Assembly (NCBI RefSeq): GCF_037975245.1
Contig: NC_092568.1
Location: forward strand, 33,822,501 to 33,886,500
Reading direction: 5' to 3'
DNA length: 64,000 nucleotides
From: Apostichopus japonicus
Lineage: Eukaryota > Echinodermata > Holothuroidea > Aspidochirotida > Stichopodidae
Positions 25,801 to 37,800 of the stretch are shown one piece after another; positions within the stretch are counted from its first letter, which is position 1, and each line of letters opens with the position of its first letter. The translations under genes were made by a program, and so were the position numbers. The notes under the pieces are model-generated. The model saw only the letters and a program-made list of their open reading frames with translations. It did no database searches and was not told where the DNA came from.

Positions 25801-28800
25801 CGATTTAGGGATGTAGAGATGAGGTCACCAACCTTACAAGATTTTGAACAGTTTGTTGGACAACATTCGAGAAATGAAAATGATCCTAGGATTGCAGGTC
25901 TTGGATATCAAAACAAAATGAAAGATTGGAAGACCCCACAGAAATATTCAAAGGTGGTGACAAGCAAGAGGGCTTTTGCAGCTACTGTGAAAACAAATGA
26001 GGATGATAAAGCTTTCAAGGGAAAAAATGAGAAGATGGAAAACAAGGCCAAAATATCACCATGTTTGTATTGTGGACCTAACACTTATCATACCCTACTT
26101 GATTGCAGGAAGTTTGGTTCACTTGACCTACAGGCTAAATCAGATGTGTGTATGAAGAAAGGGCTTTGTTTTGGTTGTCTAAATCCTGGTCATCTAAAGA
26201 GAAATTGTCCAAATCCAGAGTGGGCAAAATGTGAGAAATGCAGCAAATCCCATCCGACCATCCTTCATGATCCTGCCAGAGAAAAGAAATCATCAGATGA
26301 AAGGGTGACTCAAACGGTCACTACTGGTTGTGCTGGTGTACAAAACGTAAGACCCCAAGGAAACAAAAACAAGAAGGTCACTGGTACTCTTATGGCTATT
26401 ACTCCAGTTTTGATCAAACCAAAGACCAGTGACAGATGTATTGCCACATATGCCTTTGTTGATAATGGTTGTGGTGCTGTCTTTGTTGATGAGTTCTTGA
26501 AAGACAGTTTAAAGGTGAACACCCGAAGAACGAAGATCTTGATAAAGACTTTGAATCTTCAGCAAGTCCAGACCACTGATGTCATTGTAGGAGATCTGCA
26601 AGTAGGAAACATAAATGGGACTTCTTTTATAGACCTCCACTCTGTCTATGTCAAAGACAGTATCCCAGCAACCATGGATGATGCACCAACCCAGAATGAT
26701 ATTGACGCTTGGGATCATTTGAGCCACATTAAACTCCCAAGTATGGATGGTCACAACTCCATACCTCATGTCACCCTAATGATTGGAAGCAATGTCCCTG
26801 GGGTGTCAATGCCGTTGGAAATTGCCTCCGCCGAGATTGGAGATCCATATGCTATCAAGACTCCCATTGGGTGGTTAGTGTATGGACTTGAAGGCAAATG
26901 GATGGACCAACCCGAAGTAAACGTCAACTTTTGCCGAGTAGACAATGGTATTGTCCAGAATGGTACAGATAATTTGGAGCAACAACTCCAGTCCTTCATT
27001 AACATGGATTTCACAGAACGTCTTTCTGACCAGAAAATTGCCATGTCTGTTGAAGACAAGAGGTTTATGACAATGATGGAGGAATCTGTAACCAAAGTAC
27101 ATGGCCATTATGAAACAGTACTTCCTTTGAGAGATAGAGCTGTTAAGATGCCTAATAACAAAGTTCAAGCAGATATGTTTGGTCTGCGATTACAAAGGAA
27201 GTTGAAAACAAATGAGAAATTGGCTTCAGAATATACAGAGTTTATGGAGAACCTGGAGAAGAAAGGATATGCAGAGAAAGTACCAGATCAGGATGTTGAC
27301 CGGAATGATGGAAATGTTTGGTATATACCACACCATGCAGTTTACCACCCAAAGAAACCGGACAAGATCCGAGTGGTATTCAACTGTCCCATCCAGTACA
27401 AGGGAGTTTCCCTCAACGAACAACTCTTATCTGGACCAGACCTAACCAACCGATTGTATGGTGTTCTGATGAGATGGAGGCAAGAGAACGTGGCCATCAT
27501 GGCAGATATAGAAGCCATGTTCTATCAAGTAAGAGTAAGAAAGGATGATTGTGATCTCCTGAGGTACCTATGGTGGCCTGAAGGCAACTTCGATGGAGGT
27601 ATGAAAGAATACAGGATGCTAGTTCATCTATTCGGGGCAGTGTCCTCCCCAAGCTGTGCCAATTTTGCCTTGAAGAGGACAGCTAGTGATAATCAACATA
27701 GATTTCAAGATAAGGTGATCGAGTCAGTTATCAACGACTTCTATGTAGATGACTTTCTAAAGTCTGTGGCCACTGATGAAGAAGGAATCCAGATATATAG
27801 AGATCTAAAAGAAATCATGGCTAGTGGTGGATTCAAGCTAGTCAAGTGGGTCAGCAACAGTAAAAGATTGCTGGAGTCCATCCCAGAAGATGACCGAGCC
27901 AAAGAACTGAAAGGGCTTGATCTTGAAAATGACGAGCTGCCAAAGGAAAGGGCGTTGGGAGTTCAGTGGTGTGTTGAGAGGGATCAACTTGAGTTCAATA
28001 TCACAAAAGTAAACGAAAAGGCCACAAGAAGAAATATCTTGTCTGTGATGAGTGCAGTGTATGATCCTATTGGTTATGCTTCACCTTTCCTTCTACAGGC
28101 AAAGAAGATATTGCAAAGTCTTTGCAGACTGAAGGTAGACTGGGACAGCGATATACCTGACGACCAACGGAATGAGTGGGGAAAATGGCTAAAGGAACTT
28201 CCTATTCTAGAGAGGTTAAAGATACCAAGATGTCTCAAACCCAAAGAATTTGGTAAAGTGGTGAACATCCAGATGCACTATTTTGCCGACGCAAGTCAAG
28301 AAGGTTATGGTACTGCAACTTATATGAGGTATACTAATGACAGAAAGGAAATCCATTGTGCCTTTCTTACCGGCAAAGCCAGAGTTGCACCACTGAAACC
28401 ACATACAATCGTGAAGATGGAGCTCACAGCAGCAACATCAGCCGTGAAACAAGATGCCCAGCTCAAACAAGAGCTTACAGTGAATATCGATGAAACAGTC
28501 TTTTGGACTGACAGTCAAACAGTCCTGAAGTACATAAGAAGTGAAAAGGCAAGACATCCCGTCTTCGTCGCTAACAGAATTGCGATAATTCATGATGGTT
28601 CAGATGTCCATCAGTGGCGATATGTCCCATCAAAGCTTAACCCAGCAGACCATGCTTCCCGTGGGTTAAGTGCAGATGATTTGCTCACAAAGGAAGATTG
28701 GTTAAATGGACCAGAGTTTCTTCATCAGACAGAAGATTTCTGGCCATGTGAAGACGACAGTAATGATGCTGATTCTGATAGAGAGTGTGAGAAAGAAGTC

Positions 28801-31800
28801 AGTGTCAGTGCTGTAACAATGACAGATGAAAACCAAAAGAATCCAGTTGAAAAACTGCTAGAATACCACTCAGAATGGAACAAACTGAAGAGATCAGTGG
28901 CGTGGTGGTTACGTCTCAAGACCATCTTGCTACAAAGGATAAAACGACACAATCCAAATCAGTGTTCTCAAGGAATTACCAGTGATGAGATGGAGTCTGC
29001 TGAAAAGGCTATTATCAAGTTCATACAAAGGCAGTCATTCCCAGAAGAGATTGGTGTCTTACAAAAGACAAAGACTGCAGAGATGAATATCAAGGATCCA
29101 TGTGGGACAGTTAAACAGGCTTCTGATAAAGGAAACAGATGTCTCAGACAAAAGGGCAGACTTACTGATCTTGATCCTGAATTACACGATGAGATAATGA
29201 GAGTTGGAGGAAGGCTACGGAAGGCATCTATTCCATTGAATGCCAAACATCAGATGATACTGCCCAAAGATCATCATGTGTCTAAGCTAATTATAAGACA
29301 CATTCACCAATTAGTGGGTCATCAAGGAAGGAACCACGTCCTTGCAGAATTGAGACAGAAATATTGGATCATCCATGCTGGTTCAATGATAAGAAGCTTG
29401 TTAAAACGATGTATCCAGTGCAGAAAATATCTTGCAAGAACCGGAAAACAGAAGATGGCAGACCTACCAGCCTACAGACTTCGTCCAGATGAAGGAGTCT
29501 TCTCAAGAACAGGGGTAGACTATTTTGGTCCCTTTGAAATCAAACAGGGGCGAACACTGAAGAAAAGATATGGAGTGATGTTTACATGTCTATCCAGCAG
29601 AGCAGTTCACATAGAAGTTGCACATTCACTTGATACCAACTCATGTATAGGTGCACTGAGACGTTTCATGGCTAGACGTGGACATGTACAAGAGCTGTAC
29701 TCAGACAATGGTACCAATTTTGTTGGTGCTAACAAAGAATTAAAGAGTGCTCTGCAAGAATTAGATGAAAACCAGATTAACAGATTTGCCAGTAATCATG
29801 GACTGAAGTGGAAGTTTAATCCACCTGCTGCATCTCACTTTGGAGGTGTTTGGGAGAGACAGATCCGAACAGTTCGTAAAGTCTTGAGTGGAATTCTCAG
29901 TGAGCAGTATCTGAGAACAACCCAGAGTGATGAACAGTTACACACTTTTCTGTGTGAAGTAGAGGCTATCATTAATAGTAGACCTCTAACCAAAGTATCT
30001 GACAATCCTAACGATCTTGATGTCATAACACCCAATCATCTGCTGTTGTTAAAGGCGCCTGTGGATATGCCGCTGGGGAAATTTGACGAGAAGGATGTCT
30101 ATGCCCGACGGCGTTGGCGACAGATGCAGTATCTGGCTGATCTCTTCTGGAAGAGATGGACAAAAGAGTACTTACCAACCCTCCAGAGACGGCAGAAGTG
30201 GCTTCAACCGGAGAGATGTACTGAGGTCGGAGATGTCGTGATGATAGTGGATGACCAATCACCTCGGAACTCATGGCTAATGGGGGTGGTCATAGAGGCT
30301 TATAAGGATAAAGGGGGTTTGGTTAGAAGTGCCAAAATCAAAACTAAAACGGCCACGCTTGTCAGGCCAGTGGTCAAATTGTGTTTACTGCTTGAAGGGG
30401 AAACGACATAAGTCTAGTTTAGTAGTTTGGGAACTGTGACTGTGAAAGGGTGTATTTTCGATTTTCTTAGTTTCTTAGTTTTAGATTTCAGACTTTTGAT
30501 TCTTTTGACTGATTTATTTCATTTTTCATATTTTGAAAACAGTGATTAGGGTTATCGCATTAGTTAATGCGACTGGGGCCGGAATGTAGTTTTCAAATAG
30601 ACATAGCCATAGGGGGAAATCATTTAGTTGGGTGATGTTGTAAATACACAAGTGCACGTTGAAGGGATAAAAAAAAACCGAGATGGTTCTGATACCGTTT
30701 TTTACCACTCCGCATAAAGTGCGTAAGAAGACACAGAAAATACTACGATAATTAAGATCCTTGAAGTTGTAATTACAAGAGCCGAATAAAAGAAGAGAAT
30801 AAAGATAAAATACACGACTCGTGTCCCTATAACAAGAGTGTTTTATATTTAATTAATTAACCTGCTTCACTATCTAAGAATTAACTTGAATGAGAAGAGC
30901 CTCTCTGCAAATAACTTCTAGTAAAGTAGCAAAGTGAAAACAACTTAAAATATTAACAACTTTTAAACTTATTCCTATAACTATTGCAAATTTCAGACCA
31001 GCCTCATTTCATTTAATGAAACATCTTAATAATTGGTTTTGTTACATAAGCTTCAAATAATCTATGATAATCAAGTATGTCCCCTACAGTGGTAAAACAC
31101 TATGCAAAACAAATACAGTAAGAAAATAACAGCTTCTGTAAGGAACAGAATCAAAGAAAGCTTAATAATTTATTCAATCAACTTTAAATGGTTTAACTAC
31201 AAAATACTATGTTATATCCCAAATGCTCACCAAAAGTCCTCTAGCTTTCTTGTATTCCTTGATCACCTCTGGAATATTATCCACAACACCCTGCTCAGCG
31301 ATCCATCTTATGTTCATATTCTCTTTGATGTACACACCGTCCATCCTCAGGTTCACAAGCAACATGTCAAATTCTGGTTGCTGTTGAAATAAAATAAAGA
31401 ACAGACAAAGTTAAAAATGATGTGAAACGTATTCTAAAAATCTTGGCCTTAAATTTTAGGAGAGAAATTGACAGTGAATGAGTTTGAAGTTGGAGTCAGT
31501 TATTTCATTCATCTCTGAATTCTATCTTTTTTTATTTTATTCCCTCACTCACGTATGATTATGCTCATAAAGTCATAGAATAAACCACAGCAATACACTG
31601 ACAGTAAAAATTCTTGTTTCTATCATTTTTACAACTTTATTCCTAATTCACAGGTTTGTTTTTGTTTTTTTCTAATGAAATAACAGGTCCTGATTGGATT
31701 TAAATAACGAAGTGAAGACATCTCTCACTGACTTAAATGGATATTCCTATAAGCAGACAATATGACACTTATATGTAAATGATATATTACATAACATTAG

Positions 31801-34800
31801 CTGGAACCCCCATCTCTATATTTTATCCCTCACTCAAGATATGGAAGAGTGAATAGAGCTATATTAACTGGTTAAACCCTTGATTCCTCTCTGGAGTAAA
31901 TCACCATCTGTGGTCTGTGATTTCATAATGACAAAAGTTCCTTTCAAGCTTTACTTTTTGTATTATAATCTTTTTCTTGATTTATCCTTGATATCTGATC
32001 TATCTGGAATGCTTGCTTAGCTGTTTCTACACATTTAGAATTTCATCAAATGCAACTTTCCTGTAGAAATATTATTTCTGTAAGTGAGTAAAACATTATA
32101 CAGAAAAACAAAGCATTTTTAGATGAGCATCATTGACTGTTGCTACCAGATGAATTCACAAAGTACTATTAATTTGAAAAATTTATATCTTCCTCATAAA
32201 AATCGCTATGTGTCTGTGGTTTTGACCTAAATGATGCAGCAAATGTGCATTATGCAGGATTATCAAGTCATCAACTTCAGCCACCCAAATATCACTTTAA
32301 AAGAACAAACCAAAAAACAAGCAAACAAACAAACTCACTGATAAACTTTTACTGAGCAGGGCATCTTCTTTGGTGATGTGATCCACTTTACCATTTCCTA
32401 GATTCTGACTGACGGCCTGCAAGAGCAAAGACAATGAGCATGTCAGATGAATAATTTGCATAATTACCTAAGTAGGCGAATGCCATGAATGTAAACTGTG
32501 GGATATCCATACTTAGTTCTATCCTTGACAGTAAATCTTGGAAACACAAGATATGTACACTACCACCTGGAGGGAGATCTCTCAGGTACCTTACACAGCA
32601 GAAGCAGCGTGCATATTCATGGTGAGACTTCAAGGGACTGTATTGGTGCAGGGCATTTTATTTATTGGAGGACAAAGAAAGTTATCAAAAACAAAGACAT
32701 GAGATCCAGAACAAACAAATTATCAAATGAGGAGTGTCTATAGCATTTCTGTAACTTTGTATGAATCTTAGCATAAGTGTAGCCTGATGGAATATCATAT
32801 TATGTCCTGCCCCATATTGTGCCCCACCCTGCCCCCTCCCTTCCTTCCAATAACTACCTCTCCAGTGCAATTAACTTGTGGAAACAAATTGTTATCATTT
32901 AAGAACCAGCTTCTTTTCCCGGAAGTATTACTTTCAATGTCCCAATGGGATCTATATTAGGACTTCTTCTGTTCCAAAATTTATATCAATGACATTGTTA
33001 ATTGTTCTACAAAGCTTTATCCTCCTCTTTGATGATGATGCAAGCATCCTTTACAAAGGCAATAATATTTATCATGCTGCCGATGTCATTAACAATGAAG
33101 TAAAAATTATTTCTTATTGGTTAAATACAAACAAATTGTCTTTAAATGTCACTGAAATAGCTCTTAATTTCTGCAAAGGGTAGCTGAGACTGTAAAAGCA
33201 TCCAGTGTCTTCACCTCTCCTCCACTTTCTGCATGATTCTTGTTCCATCCCTGTTTTTCTGTTTACGTAAGTGGAAATAAACATTCAAAAGAAACAGCAC
33301 AAAATACCTTTATAATTTCTTCCAAGGTGTTCTGAGAGTCATCTACAGCCACCAAGTATCTGGTCTTGGGTCTGCTATCTGCAATATTCTGAACCACCCT
33401 GAAAGTATGTAAAATATATGAGAGATCCACACAGTGAACCGACACAAACACTCACACACAAAATAAAAATATAACATAAATGTGGTAATAACTAACAAAT
33501 ATGCTCTTGGATGAATAGCATGCTTGAGTTAATATATTGTGGCCTTGCTCATCAAACATAGCTTTCAAAATGTGGGGTTTAATTTATTTGATATTCGTTG
33601 CAGTTCCATTGATTACCCAATTCAGGGAATGATTATTAGTATTGCATTACAAAATTCTATGCAATATAGGAAATTTGCTATGCAAGTGCAAAGATGCATA
33701 GCAGGTTTTGCACACAGGGACCAAAGTATTACATACGGGAAAATATCCAGAGCCTTCAAAACTGCTACACAAATTATGAACACTAAATTACTCCCTTCAA
33801 TTAAGTGACCCTTGTGCACTGCAGATGTACGTTCGAGCTAGCCACTCTTGTTATGTTACTGTTCACTACTTGAAAAAGTCACATCATGCCTCATAGAGCA
33901 TAATGTGCAATTTGTACAGGTCATAATACCATTATTTGCATGTAGCAACATCCCATGGTCTTATTATATAGACTGTTTACAGTATTCAGGAGGTATAGAA
34001 CGTACCCTGCAGTCAAGCGTTAAACACAAACTACCTAAAGTCTATGCTGCTGACTGCAATCCAATTACTCAAAGCAACTGGTCTAACACTTTCTTCACCT
34101 GATTCAATCATAAAAAATCTCCATGCATGCAAATTTCAATGTGTTTCCCTTAAAAAGCTCCACCATCCACATGATGTCATCATCGATAACTAAAGACAAT
34201 AATGTCTTAATTTACAGTTCTGCAGTCCATTGACAATAAATAGAAAGCTAATATGAGAGTATCTATCTTGAACACAGGATCACTTTGTAAGGGAACTTTG
34301 AACAAATTTGACAGAACAAACTTACGCTGCTAAATCCTTGATGTGGATGGTTGGTAATACATTCATGCCATTACCATAGCACTTGAGAGCATCAGCTTCT
34401 CCATGCCAGGCAGTCTGCAAAACAAAACAAAAGCATTTGAAAGTCTTTTCTAAACCAAAATAAAACTGACTGTGTTTCTATTCCTGACAACAGGAACACA
34501 AGAAATATTGTAAGATTTGTAAAATACCAATGAACCAAACATTAGGCCTAAGCTGGATATATATTTACAGCATCTCATTTAAATTTTTTATTTTAACATT
34601 TGGCACATGTAGGGGAAATGAGAGATTTTTTACTTTAAGTATTTAATAACAATTTTAAATAAACTAGCTCACAGAAAAAAAAAAAAAACATTCGCTTTGG
34701 GAACAGCCAACAATTAAGACATCAGTGGACAACTTTGGCCCAGATTAATGGCTTTATTAAACATAAAACCAAACACTCTTCCTTTAAACTGAGCATTTCC

Positions 34801-37800
34801 AAAGCCAGCAACAGATCATCATCTTATCATCCCTGTAGACCAAAAGTGCCCATCAAGTGAAATGCAGAGAACCAGAGATGACGTCCTACGCACTCTGGCT
34901 GTAGTTATATAGGTACAAAAATAGGCACACCTCTTCTTTTATTCCACAATGTATAAAACTTCATAATTTAAATTTTAAACGCTAATTTGTCACTGTGCAA
35001 TGTTTTATATGTGTCCTGCTTTGTTTATTTGTTCTTGCCCTTCTGTAACTTTTAGTATATTAGTATTTGTATGACACTATTTTTTATGCGAGCATTCAGT
35101 TATACCCTTTGTGGGGTTTAATAAAGTTGATCTTATCTTATCTTATATGTCAGGGTTGTCCAACCTACGGCCCGCGGGCCACAGTCCGGCCCGCCGCAGG
35201 GTTGCGTCCGGCCCGCCGCAGGGTTGCGTCCGGCCCGCCAGAGATGCTCTACGGTGCGAAATTTTAGTGAGCAGATTTATTGATAACAATTTGAAGCTAT
35301 ACAATCAATCATTCGAACCTTGTGGGTCCACAAAACTGCATACAGGTCAGTTTGTGTGACACTCTCTAAGCGGAGGGGGGGGGGGCGGCTGGACTTCATT
35401 GAACTGTTTTATCAGGAAGGAAAATAAATCAGTCGCGCACAGTGCTCACATTTTGTTGCCTTGGGCTTCGGGCAAAAAATTGAAAAATCGAGCGAAGGGT
35501 TCATGCGGCCCCCTCCTTCATCATAATCATTCCATGTGGCCCTCCTCTGCAAAAGGTTGGACAACCCTGTTATATGTCAACCATCTCTTCGTCTGACTTT
35601 TGATATAGACCTTAGAAGACGTGAAGTAAATATATACTATATGACTGACCTAGAGGTAATCATGAATGATGTAGAACAAGAGAAAACAAACCTTGAAGAG
35701 ATAATGGAACATGTTCTCCCCGGCCCCGTAAGTCAGTCCTGCTGCCACAACATACGTTGCAAATTTTGCTTTGTTCTGCATCAAATAAAGATAAAGATGA
35801 ACTAATTAACAAACACAGAAGCATTGCTTTTCTATTTCATTTAGATATTGATGCTGTATTTTGTCATATTTTATATCTTTCTTGGGAGGGGTGGAGGAGG
35901 GATGTTGGATGGGGAACTAGAGGTCAGCAGATGGAGCTAAAAAGGTTTGTAATTTCAAGCTTTTACTGACCAAAACATTGAGACATCAGATGCAACAAGT
36001 TGTTGAGGAGACTTTTACCAGTACAGCAATTATCAACTATAGAATGTGATTCTTTAGCTCAAATCACACATCTAATAAGCATTGTTTTTTAATTAAAATG
36101 TTATCACCTGTAAATCTGCAACCAATAAATTACTTCCAATATTCATGATATCCACTGTGGATATATATATATACATAATTGAAAATATGGAATATCATAT
36201 ATCATCAAAAGTTTATCTACAAAACCCACAAATATAAATTGTAACCTTGCATACACCCATAGTTTGTGGCAGATATGGTCAGAAAGGAGTAAACTGTCCT
36301 GGAGAAAAGCTTATCTCATCAGACGAAACAATGATAATGGTTAAATCATTGGAAAGGTGTTCCTAAGGCAATGACACTATCTGTTGACTGCAGACTGACT
36401 ACATTTCTAACATGATGTCTTGTCCAATATCTTCACTACATGAAGACTAAAACTGTTCACTTCTATACAGAATCATACTCACGGTTTTGCCTAGTTTAAT
36501 GACCAACTTTTCTGCACTGATGTGGTTTCTAAAATTATTATGTGGCTTCCTTCTTCTGTAATCCTCTTCAGTAAATGGTATCTCTGGATCATCCTGGGAA
36601 CCAAATACAATTGGAATCCGTCCATAGGTCATGTTGCACAATGTTGGATAATTGAGTATCATGAATTTAAGAATTCAAAATAAATGACAACAAACTTAAG
36701 GTTGCAGACAAAATGTCACCCATCGCTAGTTGAAAAGTACAGCACCTGTTCTTGGTTCTCTGTTTTCAGATAACTTATATTTGATGTCTAAACCTTTTAC
36801 TTCCTTTAGGAAATGTTGCACATTGCACTCAGTTTCCCTTTAAACGGTTTGTTAAATTATCAATGAACTATGAATTAAAGGCTTGACCAATTAAATGACA
36901 TTTAATTGACCATGCATTATGAAGAAATCTAACTAAGACATCTTAGTTTAATTGCCATGATGACCGTACTCACTCTGCCCTTGCCAAAATACTTCACTGC
37001 AACAGTGATAAAAACCGGCCACCTGAATGAGGTCTTCACGAATAATGACGATGGAAATTTGCAATTTCTTTTATTCTACATCTGCCCACCAGAGTATCAC
37101 TTTAAAAATGAACGCACAAAAGCTAGTAAGATAGTCATTAGTTAAATTTTCTCCCTTACACACTTGCCAATGGTATTAAAAACTAATAAAATGAAGTAAA
37201 ATATATGGATCCAAAGTGGAAATATTTAATTTCATAGATGTCACATAACTCACTGGGTCAACTGGTTTACTCTTTGACCAAGTCATGACAGTCGAAATTA
37301 GGATGAACATCTTTTGAGATTCAAAATGTTCTAACTCGGCATGAAGACCTAAAAAGAATGGGGAAAAAATGAAAAAGCAAAAATAATTATGTATAATGCA
37401 AGCAGCTCAACTAATTTTTGTACAAAGTGATATTGGCAATGGTCAACTGAATAATGACGGTGATATCATATTTGAATATTTGAAGCTGACAAGCCTGATA
37501 TCATGCAGGTAGGGGCTTTTCATACCAAACTACCACCAATTCATAAACCTGAAATGTTTGAAGGATCTAAAAGATAATGAAATTTTTTTTCCAACTGATT
37601 GTCAGCTGGAGTGAACTATATGCTATCAGATATATGCCAACTAGATGATTCCACATGTTAGCAAGTAAATGGAGTGGCAGTCCATATTGCATTGTTTTCA
37701 CCACTTCACTGACATGAACTTTGGTTATCATGAATTTAAGTAAAGAAATAAACCAAAAAATAGCATTAGTTACACTTAAAATAACAGATTAGTACCTGAG

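Larger units (their letters stand above)
23952..30834 (+). mobile_element. intact BEL/Pao LTR retrotransposon in AK7 intron 10
   Basis: Full element of 6,883 bp, antisense to AK7. It has two LTRs of 251 and 250 bp that start TG and end CA and differ by one A in a poly-A run. A single long gag-pol frame and 5-bp AGAGT target duplications complete it. The nearly identical LTRs mean a very recent insertion. The intron without it would be about 0.9 kb. Whether it is fixed in the species cannot be judged from one haplotype. Confidence 0.95.
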
